DNA from: an uncultured Peptoniphilus sp.
GTDB lineage: Bacteria; Bacillota; Clostridia; Tissierellales; Peptoniphilaceae
Reading direction: 5' to 3'
NCBI GenBank assembly: GCA_946999425.1
Contig: CAMQDG010000041.1
Span: forward strand, 1-13,486
Length of the DNA: 13,486 nt
Shown here: positions 7,188 through 13,486 of the stretch, one piece after another
How the letters are laid out: the number at the start of each line of letters is the position of its first letter
Numbering within the stretch: the stretch's first letter is position 1
The notes under the pieces: model-generated
Seen by the model: the letters and a program-made list of their open reading frames with translations, nothing else
Database searches by the model: none
Told to the model about the DNA's origin: nothing
Position numbers and translations under genes: made by a program

Positions 7188-9116
7188 TTATTCATTATTT
7201 TTTTCTATTATTTTTTTTGCTTCTTCTGAAAGATCGGTGCTTTTTATTAAATCTTCATTATTTTTATCATCTTCTAAAGAATCTTCTTGTTTACCTGTAA
7301 ATATTCTTTCAAATTCACTTCTATCAATTGTTTCTTTTTCTAATAAAGCATCTGAAACTTTAATTAGAATTTCAATATTCTCACTTAAAAGTTTTTTTGC
7401 TTTTGCATAAGCATCATTTATAATTCTTCTAATTTCTTCATCTATTTCAGAAGCAGTTTTTTCAGAATAATTTTTACTTCTTGCTAAATCTCTTCCAACA
7501 AATATTTCATCTTCATCGCTACCATAGGTTATTGTTCCTATGCGTTCACTCATTCCATACTTTGTTACCATAGCTCTTGCAAGTTGGGTTGCTCTTTCTA
7601 TATCATTGGAAGCTCCAGTTGATATGTCATCAAGGACAAGAGATTCTGCAACACGACCACCTAATAGAGAAACTAAATTGTCTTCCATCTCTGATTTTGT
7701 CATGAAGTTTACATCATCTTCAGGGATATAAGCAGTAAATCCTCCTGCCATTCCTCTTGGGATAATAGTAATCATATGGACAGGATCATGGCTTGGTAGA
7801 AGTCTTGCTACAACTGCGTGACCCGATTCATGAACTGCTGTCAATTTCCTTTCTTTTTGAGAAATTACTCTTGATTTTTTAGCAGGCCCCGCCTGAACCT
7901 TAATGGTTGCTTCTTCAATATCCTCCATGCAAATTTTATCTTCATTTCTTCTTGCAGCAAGAAGTGCTGCTTCATTCATAAGATTTTCAAGATCAGCTGG
8001 GGTAAATCCCGGGGTTGTCTTTGCTATAGTTTTTAAGTTTACATCTGAATCAAATTTTTTATTTTTTGAATGAACCTTTAAAACATCTTCTCTTCCCTTT
8101 ATGTCTGGCTTTCCAACATAAACAGTTCTGTCAAATCTCCCCGGTCTTAAAAGTGCTTGATCGAGAATATCAACTCTATTAGTTGCAGCCATAACTATAA
8201 CGCCTTCATTTTTTCCGAATCCGTCCATTTCAACAAGAAGTTGATTTAGAGTTTGTTCTCTCTCATCATGGCCTCCGCCAAGACCTGCTCCTCTTTTTCT
8301 ACCTACTGCATCAATTTCATCAATAAATATTATGCAGGGCGAATTTTTCTTTGCAGTTTCAAACAAATCTCTTACACGACTTGCTCCAACACCTACAAAC
8401 ATTTCTACAAAATCAGAACCGCTCATTAAAAAGAAAGGTACTTTTGCCTCTCCGGCAACTGCACGAGATAAATAAGTCTTTCCTGTTCCTGGAGGACCTA
8501 CAAGTAATACTCCCTTCGGTATTCTTGCCCCCATATCAACAAACTTTTTTGGATTCTTTAGAAAATCAACTATTTCCAAGAGTTCTTCTTTTTCTTCAAC
8601 AAGGCCTGCTACGTCTTTAAAGCTTACTGGATTACCATCTTCCGGTTTAAAAACTCTTGCCTTGCTCTTGCCAAAGCTCCCCATTTTAGAGCCACCTTGA
8701 GCTTGTTGAATAAATGTAAACCAGATAAAAATAAATAGTCCTATGGTAATGATTGACGGTAAAAGTTCAATAAATATGGGAGTAACCTTAGGAGCTGAAA
8801 AGTTAACCGCTATCCCCTTGTTTTTAATAGTATCTGATAAATCATTTAAGTATAACTCGCCACTATTGTCGTATCCTGGTATATAAACTTTATAAGTCTG
8901 TCCGTCTTCTTTTGTTACCAAGGCTGTTCTCTCATCTTGATCTATTGTTATTTCTTTAATACTTTTATTTGTACTATTTTTATTAATATCTTCTACAAAG
9001 TTTGTAAAACTTTTATTTTCAACTGTTCCTGAAGGTGGATTAAAAAATCTTATAGCAAATATTAAAACTACTATTAGAGCTAAATAAAATGATGCTCCTC
9101 CAAAACGTCTTTTCAA
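7188..9116 (-). CDS. ftsH: FtsH, ATP-dependent membrane zinc metalloprotease
   Basis: A 642-residue FtsH, normal length. It has a first membrane segment at about 9-25, an extracytoplasmic domain at about 30-112, and a second membrane segment at about 113-139. The AAA+ module shows Walker A GPPGTGKT (207-214), the pore segment MFVGVGASRVRDLF (239-252), Walker B IIFIDEID (262-269) and the second region of homology ATNRVDILDQALLRPGRFDR (311-330). The protease zinc site is HESGH (429-433), with Asp505 in STGASNDIERAT as the third ligand. A charged disordered tail closes the protein. It degrades misassembled membrane proteins and some regulators. Start is TTG at 9114-9116: GAGGTGA lies just upstream overlapping the hpt stop, and no ATG precedes the first membrane segment. 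It is the last gene of the tilS–hpt–ftsH unit and ends at the shared terminator. Confidence 0.98.
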   Translation of the reverse strand: MKRRFGGASFYLALIVVLIFAIRFFNPPSGTVENKSFTNFVEDINKNSTNKSIKEITIDQDERTALVTKEDGQTYKVYIPGYDNSGELYLNDLSDTIKNKGIAVNFSAPKVTPIFIELLPSIITIGLFIFIWFTFIQQAQGGSKMGSFGKSKARVFKPEDGNPVSFKDVAGLVEEKEELLEIVDFLKNPKKFVDMGARIPKGVLLVGPPGTGKTYLSRAVAGEAKVPFFLMSGSDFVEMFVGVGASRVRDLFETAKKNSPCIIFIDEIDAVGRKRGAGLGGGHDEREQTLNQLLVEMDGFGKNEGVIVMAATNRVDILDQALLRPGRFDRTVYVGKPDIKGREDVLKVHSKNKKFDSDVNLKTIAKTTPGFTPADLENLMNEAALLAARRNEDKICMEDIEEATIKVQAGPAKKSRVISQKERKLTAVHESGHAVVARLLPSHDPVHMITIIPRGMAGGFTAYIPEDDVNFMTKSEMEDNLVSLLGGRVAESLVLDDISTGASNDIERATQLARAMVTKYGMSERIGTITYGSDEDEIFVGRDLARSKNYSEKTASEIDEEIRRIINDAYAKAKKLLSENIEILIKVSDALLEKETIDRSEFERIFTGKQEDSLEDDKNNEDLIKSTDLSEEAKKIIEKNNE

Positions 9117-9126
9117 ATAATCACCT

Positions 9127-9660
9127 CTAACTGTAAATTTCCTTTTTTAGGGTACCTATATATGGTAAATTTCTTCCAATTTCATTATAATCCAAGCCAT
9201 AGCCTATCACAAACAAATCATCAATGTCATAGCCTATATATTTAACATTGACATCAATTTTTCTTCTTTTAGGCTTGTTTAATAAAGTTGCAATTGTAAC
9301 TGAATTTGATAGTCTGTTTTCAAAAAGATTTTTAATATAATTAAGAGTTGTTCCTGTATCTATAATATCTTCTACGATTAGAACATCTTTGCCTTCAATA
9401 GAATTATCCAAATCTTTTAAAATTTTTACCTGTCCTGAAGTGTTAGCTCCTTCATAACTACTAACGTCTATATAATCAACAGTTAATGGAAGATCTATCC
9501 TTTTTATTAAATCTGACATAAAAGAAACTGCACCTTTTAAAATTCCCACAACTAAAAGATCTTTGTCTTTATAATCTCTTGTTATTTGAGCTCCAAGCTC
9601 TCTAACTTTTTTGTCTATATCTTCCTCAGAATACAAAATTTCATCTAAAAATTCTTTCAT
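9127..9660 (-). CDS. hpt: Hypoxanthine phosphoribosyltransferase
   Basis: Converts hypoxanthine or guanine plus PRPP into IMP or GMP (purine salvage, cytoplasm). From the chosen ATG it is 177 residues, typical of the family. Visible are the LKG loop (41-43), the flexible-loop SSYEGANTSG (67-76), the PRPP-binding signature VEDIIDTGTT (96-105) and the C-terminal LFVIGYGLDYNEIGRNLPYIG (split: LFVIGYGLDY at 149-158, then RNLPYIG at 163-169). A TTG seven codons upstream (9679-9681) is in frame, but it precedes the ribosome site GGGAGG that serves the ATG at 9658-9660. That ATG forms an ATGA overlap with the tilS stop. The tilS–hpt–ftsH order is conserved across Firmicutes; in relatives TilS and HprT are also reported to interact and affect ftsH expression. 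Confidence 0.97.
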   Translation of the reverse strand: MKEFLDEILYSEEDIDKKVRELGAQITRDYKDKDLLVVGILKGAVSFMSDLIKRIDLPLTVDYIDVSSYEGANTSGQVKILKDLDNSIEGKDVLIVEDIIDTGTTLNYIKNLFENRLSNSVTIATLLNKPKRRKIDVNVKYIGYDIDDLFVIGYGLDYNEIGRNLPYIGTLKKEIYS

Positions 9661-10961
9661 TTTTCCTCCCACCTTATCCAAAGCTTATTTTTTGTATCTT
9701 TTTTTACCTTATTGTTTTCACTAATCCTATATGGAACAATCCAAACAATATTTTTATCATCTCTTACAATTGGAATTTCATCTCTTAAAAATGGAGAAAT
9801 TTTTGTGTCATTAAAAAAATCTTTTAATTTTTTGCTTCCATTTAATCCTAAAGGGTTAAATCTATCTCCATTTTTTCTCTTAGTAACCCATAACTTTCCA
9901 CTTATACTTTCATAATCAATAACTACTACATGTTCTCCATTTAACTTATCTTTTGATAATTCAAATTTGCCAAAATCCGTAAAATTTTCTCCTAAATTTA
10001 ATGAGCTTTCATTTCTTTCAATTTTTTTACCTTGAACAAAAATTTTATCATCATGCTTATATAAATTTATTCCCGGAAGATTTATAGACTTTCCATTTTC
10101 AGATTTCATTAACTTTATAAATGATTCAATATGGCTTCTATCAATTGAGTTTAAATTATTTTTATTCTTTAAAATAAAAGTTCTTATAACTTCATTTAAA
10201 ATACCTTGATCTAAGTCTATTACTTTTTCAATCTCTAAATAGTTATTATTTGTATATTTTTTACTCTCTTTAGAAATAAAATCATATAATTCTTTAGAGT
10301 TAAGCCTAAGCCTATTTATAGATTCTTTAAAAGAATTGTTAAAATTTTTCTCAACAAAGGGTATTAATTCATTTCTTAAAATATTTCTTGAATATTCATT
10401 TGTTAAATTTGTTTCATCAAGCATCCATTGAATATTAAGTTTTTTAAGTTCTTCCTCTATAATTTTTCTTTTTGTATCTAAAAGAGGTCTTATAATATTA
10501 TCTCTTTTATAAGGTATGCCCCTTAATCCACTTATACCAGTTCCTCTTATAATCCTAAATAAAATAGTCTCCATATTATCATCAAAATTATGAGCAAGAG
10601 CTATTTTTGTCTTTGAATCTGCTATTTTGTTAAAAAAATCATACCTCAATTTTCTTCCAGCTTCTTCTTTAGACAGCTTTTCTTTTAAAGCGTATTCATT
10701 CATATTAGTGCTTAACAAATTAAATTCAACATTATATTTATCGCAAAGAGATTTTACATACAGTTCGTCTCTTTTTGCACTTTCTCTGATTCCATGATTT
10801 ATATGGGCACACTTTAAGTTTAAATTATATTTTTCTTTTAAATTTAAAAGTCCAAAAAATAAGTAAACTGAATCTGCTCCACCTGACACTCCCATTAAAA
10901 TCGTATCATTTTTTTCTATTAAATTGTTTATTTTTATAGTTTCATTAAATTTTTCAAACAT
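9657..10961 (-). CDS. tilS: TilS, tRNA(Ile)-lysidine synthetase
   Basis: Ligates lysine to C34 of the CAU-anticodon tRNA-Ile so that it reads AUA, a codon used heavily in this AT-rich genome. The protein is 434 residues. The N-terminal ATP pyrophosphatase domain has the PP-loop SGGADS (26-31), HINHGIRE (53-60), SKEEAGRKLRYDFF (97-110) and ALAHNFDDNMETILFRIIRGTG (split: ALAHNFDDNMET at 121-132, then ILFRIIRGTG at 133-142). The C-terminal domain (about 350-430) has KRKNGDRFNPLG and KKLKDFFNDTKI. The ATG at 10959-10961 is the only sensible start: there is no alternative before the PP-loop strand, yet no Shine-Dalgarno site lies before it. Instead a hairpin ends 9 nt upstream. The stop overlaps hpt as ATGA. 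Confidence 0.96.
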   Translation of the reverse strand: MFEKFNETIKINNLIEKNDTILMGVSGGADSVYLFFGLLNLKEKYNLNLKCAHINHGIRESAKRDELYVKSLCDKYNVEFNLLSTNMNEYALKEKLSKEEAGRKLRYDFFNKIADSKTKIALAHNFDDNMETILFRIIRGTGISGLRGIPYKRDNIIRPLLDTKRKIIEEELKKLNIQWMLDETNLTNEYSRNILRNELIPFVEKNFNNSFKESINRLRLNSKELYDFISKESKKYTNNNYLEIEKVIDLDQGILNEVIRTFILKNKNNLNSIDRSHIESFIKLMKSENGKSINLPGINLYKHDDKIFVQGKKIERNESSLNLGENFTDFGKFELSKDKLNGEHVVVIDYESISGKLWVTKRKNGDRFNPLGLNGSKKLKDFFNDTKISPFLRDEIPIVRDDKNIVWIVPYRISENNKVKKDTKNKLWIRWEEK

Positions 10962-10970
10962 AATACAAAA

Positions 10971-10993
10971 AGTGATAGATGTTGTCTATCACT
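10971..10993 (-). terminator. Hairpin between yabR-like gene and tilS, possible intrinsic terminator or attenuator
   Basis: On the minus strand AGTGATAGA and TCTATCACT form a perfect 9-bp stem around a 5-nt loop, followed by TTTTG. The stem starts 1 nt after the stop codon of the S1-domain gene, and its run of T leads straight into the tilS ATG. The stem is not GC-rich and the T-run is short, so termination may be partial. It could equally act as a processing site or affect tilS translation. No other terminator exists between these genes. Confidence 0.55.
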
Positions 10994-10994
10994 A

Positions 10995-11384
10995 TTATTT
11001 TCTTGATTTGGATCTTCCGTATTTAGAGTTTTCTCTTGAACGCATTTGCTCATACTTAGTGTTTGATTCCTTCATAAATTTCGAAAGTTTTTCTTCAAAA
11101 GATAAATCCTTATAGTTTTTTTCTGGCTCTTCTTCTTGAACTTTTACTACTTTAGGCTTAAGTTTCTTTATAGATAAAGCTATTTTCCCTTCTTCATTGT
11201 CTATAACAATAGCCTTGACTTTATCACCTTTTTTTAAAAATTTATCTATATCTTTTACATATTCATCAGAAACTTCAGAAATATGCACTAATCCGCTTTG
11301 ACCTTGTCCAATATCAACAAATGCTCCAAATTTCATAACAGATGAAACTGTTCCCTCAACTATACTACCTATCTCTAACTCCAA
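10995..11384 (-). CDS. YabR-like S1-domain RNA-binding protein
   Basis: A 129-residue protein. A complete S1 domain occupies residues 3-74: GSIVEGTVSSVMKFGAFVDI (6-25), then SGLVHISEVSDEYV and KVKAIVIDNEEGKIALSIK. A hydrophilic tail follows with DLSFEEKLSKFMKES (93-107), a segment shared with Bacillus YabR, and a basic end (KYGRSKSRK) likely to contact RNA. The role of YabR-type proteins is not settled; RNA or ribosome binding is the family expectation. Position after divIC matches the Bacillus order divIC–yabR. Start is TTG at 11382-11384: GGAGG lies 6 nt upstream, no ATG is available, and the start overlaps the divIC end by 20 nt. Confidence 0.9.
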   Translation of the reverse strand: MELEIGSIVEGTVSSVMKFGAFVDIGQGQSGLVHISEVSDEYVKDIDKFLKKGDKVKAIVIDNEEGKIALSIKKLKPKVVKVQEEEPEKNYKDLSFEEKLSKFMKESNTKYEQMRSRENSKYGRSKSRK

Positions 11385-11691
11385 TTGGATCCTCCGTATT
11401 GTTTTCTTTTTCTTTTTCTTTTTCTTTATCTACATAGATAACTTCTCTGGGCTTTACCATTCCATACTCTTCTCTGGCCACTTTTTCAATAAATTCAAGA
11501 GAGTCTGAATTTTCTATTTCTTCTTTAATTTTTGATATGTCATCTTTTAAAATTTTGATTTTTTTATCATTTTCTGACATTTGCTGTTTAATTCTATTTC
11601 TTGTAATTAAAGAATTAGACACAGAATAGGTTCCGTATAAAATTACAAGAAACAATACTAACATTAAAAGCGGCGGAAATTTTCTTTTCAT
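11365..11691 (-). CDS. divIC: DivIC/FtsB-family septum formation protein
   Basis: A 108-residue bitopic membrane protein. A short basic N-terminus is followed by one membrane segment (about 7-26), an extracytoplasmic coiled coil (about 30-62, QQMSENDKKIKILKDDISKI) and the family signature EFIEKVAREEYGMVKPREVIYV (split: EFIEKVAREEYGM at 66-78, then VKPREVIYV at 79-87). By family knowledge DivIC works with FtsL and DivIB in the divisome core that activates septal wall synthesis. A (Lys-Glu)4 run at about 89-96, encoded by a hexanucleotide repeat, lies in the tail. The ATG has AAGGGA upstream. Its end overlaps the yabR-like gene by 20 nt, so these two are cotranscribed. A palindrome and a weak promoter candidate lie in the 64-nt gap before it. 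Confidence 0.92.
   Translation of the reverse strand: MKRKFPPLLMLVLFLVILYGTYSVSNSLITRNRIKQQMSENDKKIKILKDDISKIKEEIENSDSLEFIEKVAREEYGMVKPREVIYVDKEKEKEKENNTEDPIGVRDR
11404..11427 (-). repeat. Hexanucleotide repeat (AAAGAA)x4 inside divIC
   Basis: Four perfect copies of AAAGAA read on the minus strand encode alternating Lys-Glu near the DivIC C-terminus. The unit is six bases, so gain or loss of a copy keeps the frame and only changes the length of the charged tail. Confidence 0.85.
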
Positions 11692-11704
11692 ATAAATCCC
11701 TTCC

Positions 11705-11734
11705 TACAAGTAAATTATTACATTTACACTTGTA
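11705..11734. promoter_or_regulatory. Imperfect palindrome upstream of divIC (operator or leader hairpin candidate)
   Basis: TACAAGTAAAT (11705-11715) and ATTTACACTTGTA (11722-11734) are inverted copies around a 6-nt centre, with a 2-nt bulge. On the minus strand this forms a hairpin just upstream of the divIC ribosome site. ACAAG at 11739-11743 can pair instead with CTTGT at 11729-11733, so two mutually exclusive folds exist. The centre covers the only -10-like sequence here. It may be an operator, an RNA leader element or a weak terminator for rqcP. Confidence 0.4.
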
Positions 11735-11742
11735 AAAAACAA
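11715..11742 (-). promoter_or_regulatory. Weak promoter candidate for divIC–yabR-like genes
   Basis: On the minus strand TTGTTT (11737-11742) and TAATAA (11715-11720) are 16 nt apart. Both boxes deviate from consensus and the region is very AT-rich, so this is tentative. The -10 lies inside the palindrome centre. Confidence 0.3.
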
Positions 11743-11755
11743 GCTTATTTTATAT

Positions 11756-11998
11756 TTAGTTAATAACTTCATACATTAAAACTGCATCATCTTTTTTTAC
11801 ACTTTCTAAAATTTTAGTAACTTTACATTTAAAAGTTGAATTTCCAAATCTTACTTCTAAAATATCATCAACCTTAACATCGTCCGAAGCCTTGGCAATT
11901 TTATTATTTATGGAAATTCTTCCTCCATCGCAAGCTTCCTTGGCAACGGTTCTTCTTTTTATAATCCTTGAATTTTTTAAATATTTATCAAGTCTCAT
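11756..11998 (-). CDS. rqcP: RqcP (YabO), S4-domain ribosome-associated quality control protein
   Basis: An 80-residue protein made of a single S4 RNA-binding domain: MRLDKYLKNSRIIKRRTVAK (1-20), DGGRISINNKIAKAS (24-38), then a beta-rich end. It is related to Hsp15, and its size and position fit YabO, now RqcP, which in Bacillus supports RqcH in adding alanine tails to peptides on stalled 50S subunits. The ATG has AAGGAG just upstream, inside the 9-nt gap after addA, so it is probably cotranscribed with addA. In Bacillus yabP and yabQ (sporulation) follow yabO; here divIC follows directly after 64 nt. Family call is firm; the specific RqcP role rests on context. Confidence 0.92.
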   Translation of the reverse strand: MRLDKYLKNSRIIKRRTVAKEACDGGRISINNKIAKASDDVKVDDILEVRFGNSTFKCKVTKILESVKKDDAVLMYEVIN

Positions 11999-12007
11999 TT
12001 TATCTCC

Positions 12008-13486
12008 TTAATTACAATTAATTATTTTTGTCTTTATATTTTTTCTTTCTACTTTAAAAATTTTTTCAACGGCAGACTTATAAAAATTTAATTGATCCTC
12101 ATATTTATAATTAGCTTCTTCCCCTAATAAGTCTGTTTTATAATCATAAACTGTGTATATATTGTCCTTAATAACTAAAAGGTCTATTCTACCCCTTATA
12201 TACTTTTCTTCAAAAATAGTAAAGGGAACTTCTGTATAAATTTTTTCTGCACCTATAAAAATGGAAACCAATTGAGGAAAAATATTTTCGTAACTTTTAT
12301 TAATCGATTCTTCAATATAGGAATAAATTTTTTCTATATTTTCGCTAAAATTATCAGCTTCAAGATTTAATTTTATAAAATCTTTTTCATTATTTAAATC
12401 TTTATCAAATAAAAATTCACCTATGGCAAGCCTTAAATTAATTTTAAAATCAGGCTCTTTTTTTCTTACATAATCATTAACTGAAAGTTCCATAAGTCTA
12501 TGAAAAATTGTTCCATACCATGAACCATGAGGACGTAAGCTAAAGTCATCGCTTTTATAAAATACATTTTTAATTTTTTTATCTTTTTTTGTTTCTTCTA
12601 TAGCTTTGAATTTATAGGAACAAATATTTTTTACAAATTCAGATTTTTTATTGATACCTTTATTTTTCCCCTTAGAAATTTTATATAAATAAGGTTTACC
12701 AAATTCAAAAATTTCCTTATAAACTTCATACAAATCAAATACAAATAAAGCTGATTCCGCCCTTGTCGCAGCAACATAGTTCAATCTTATGTTTTCTTTT
12801 TTACTTTCTGCCCTATCAAGAAGTTCTATTTCTGGATTATCATAACTTGGAACTTGATATTTTTTTATTAATTTATTGTTTGAAGAAAAATCAACATATC
12901 CTTGATTCTTTTTTCTATCAAAATAGCCACTTTTTTCTTCTTTTAAAGCACTCTCTCCTATAATTATGACAAATTTTCCTTGAAGACCCTTAGCCTTGTG
13001 AAGATTCATAACTCTAAGTTTTTCAATGTTATCAGTTTTTAAAATATTTCCGCTATAATTTTTATAATCTTTAAATGAAAAGTCCTTGTTTAAAAGTTTT
13101 TCCATAAAACTTATAAATGTTTCATATTCCTTCTCTCTAACAGTTCCATCTGTAAAACTTTCAAAATTTAATTCCATCGCTCTTAAAGCTGCACTTAAAG
13201 AGGTTTTATTATAATTTAAGTAAGAAAAAATAAATTCTATTTCTTCTTCTTCTAAAAATTTTTCTTTCTCCAACAAGTCTAAAAAATTATTTTCAAGAAG
13301 ATATTTTTCTATTTCAAGAGCTTTTACATCATCTATTTTAAAAAGTCCCCTGAGTACCCTAAGAAAATTTTTATTATTTTGATCTATTAAAAATTTATAA
13401 AAATTATAAGCATTTTTTATAGATGGAAAAGTGAAATATTTACTACTTGTGCTTGTGTCAATGTCATATCCCAATGCATATAAAAT
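12008..13486 (-). CDS. addA: UvrD-type helicase/PD-(D/E)XK nuclease, probably AddA, C-terminal 492 residues
   Basis: The frame is open to the right window edge, so the start and helicase motifs I-IV are not visible. Present are UvrD motif V NLHKAKG (12986-13009 region), motif VI NYVAATRAESALFVF, and a RecB-type nuclease domain with GTIFHRLMEL, GRIDLL (Asp codon at 12182-12184), the DYK catalytic pair (Asp at 12143-12145, Lys at 12137-12139) and YEDQLNFYKSAV. This layout fits the AddA subunit of AddAB, which resects DNA ends for recombination. No cysteine cluster of the AddB iron-sulphur type is seen, which supports AddA over AddB. The TTG at 13472-13474 is internal, not the start, because the same frame continues with ILYA to the edge. 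The gene ends 9 nt before rqcP. Confidence 0.87.
   Translation of the reverse strand: MLYALGYDIDTSTSSKYFTFPSIKNAYNFYKFLIDQNNKNFLRVLRGLFKIDDVKALEIEKYLLENNFLDLLEKEKFLEEEEIEFIFSYLNYNKTSLSAALRAMELNFESFTDGTVREKEYETFISFMEKLLNKDFSFKDYKNYSGNILKTDNIEKLRVMNLHKAKGLQGKFVIIIGESALKEEKSGYFDRKKNQGYVDFSSNNKLIKKYQVPSYDNPEIELLDRAESKKENIRLNYVAATRAESALFVFDLYEVYKEIFEFGKPYLYKISKGKNKGINKKSEFVKNICSYKFKAIEETKKDKKIKNVFYKSDDFSLRPHGSWYGTIFHRLMELSVNDYVRKKEPDFKINLRLAIGEFLFDKDLNNEKDFIKLNLEADNFSENIEKIYSYIEESINKSYENIFPQLVSIFIGAEKIYTEVPFTIFEEKYIRGRIDLLVIKDNIYTVYDYKTDLLGEEANYKYEDQLNFYKSAVEKIFKVERKNIKTKIINCN

Noticed and set aside
8351..8620. Plus-strand open frame opposite the FtsH AAA+ domain
   Set aside because: Leucine- and glutamine-rich shadow translation of the strongly conserved Walker region of ftsH.
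9661..9681. Longer hpt start at the upstream TTG
   Set aside because: The ATG at 9658-9660 has GGGAGG at good distance and an ATGA overlap with tilS; the extra residues would be encoded by that ribosome site.
12008..13474. Treating the helicase-nuclease as a complete 488-residue gene starting at TTG 13474
   Set aside because: The frame is open to the window edge and the product lacks the N-terminal helicase motifs required of the family, so it is a fragment of a longer gene.
1..13486. CRISPR array, defence island, prophage or insertion sequence
   Set aside because: No spaced direct repeats, transposase, integrase or toxin-antitoxin-like pair was seen; the gaps between genes are too short to hide one.

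Overview
The window is a compact, AT-rich stretch of housekeeping chromosome from a low-GC Gram-positive anaerobe (Firmicutes). The clearest evidence is gene order. One end carries addA–rqcP(yabO)–divIC–yabR–tilS–hpt–ftsH, and the other carries der–plsY–gpsA followed by yggS–sepF–ylmH. The sporulation genes that sit inside these clusters in Bacillus and Clostridium (yabP, yabQ, spoIIE; spoIVA after gpsA) are absent here. That fits an asporogenous lineage such as the Peptoniphilaceae/Tissierellia, although the genus is inference. TTG start codons with good Shine-Dalgarno (SD) sites are frequent (the adaptor gene, ftsH, yabR and probably ylmH).

Layout, from the right end, all on the minus strand unless stated. 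The C-terminal part of addA (recombinational repair helicase-nuclease) runs into rqcP (ribosome-associated quality control). A 64-nt gap with a palindrome follows, then divIC/ftsB-like and a yabR-like S1 protein with overlapping ends. A 33-nt gap holding a hairpin leads to tilS (tRNA-Ile lysidine synthase), hpt (purine salvage) and ftsH (membrane protease), in the order conserved across Firmicutes. ftsH ends against a bidirectional terminator shared with a plus-strand pair (5922-7175) encoding the two halves of a ThrE/YjjP-YjjB-type exporter. A divergent promoter region (5817-5921) separates this pair from der–plsY–gpsA (ribosome assembly GTPase and the first two dedicated steps of phospholipid precursor synthesis), whose ends overlap. 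A promoter embedded in the end of gpsA then drives a HlyD-like membrane adaptor, yggS (PLP homeostasis), sepF (Z-ring anchor) and ylmH, which runs off the left edge.

Functionally the window combines division (sepF, divIC, ylmH, perhaps the adaptor), envelope lipid synthesis (plsY, gpsA), translation and ribosome upkeep (der, tilS, rqcP, yabR), protein quality control (ftsH) and nucleotide metabolism (hpt). I saw no rRNA, tRNA, CRISPR array, transposase, phage gene or defence system, and I do not think a new system is hidden here. No gene-free stretch exceeds about 110 bases. The points most worth a second look are the non-coding junctions, several of which lie exactly where sporulation genes sit in relatives; the tilS start, which lacks an SD site and abuts a hairpin; the terminator that doubles as coding sequence; and the orphan HlyD-like protein in the division cluster.
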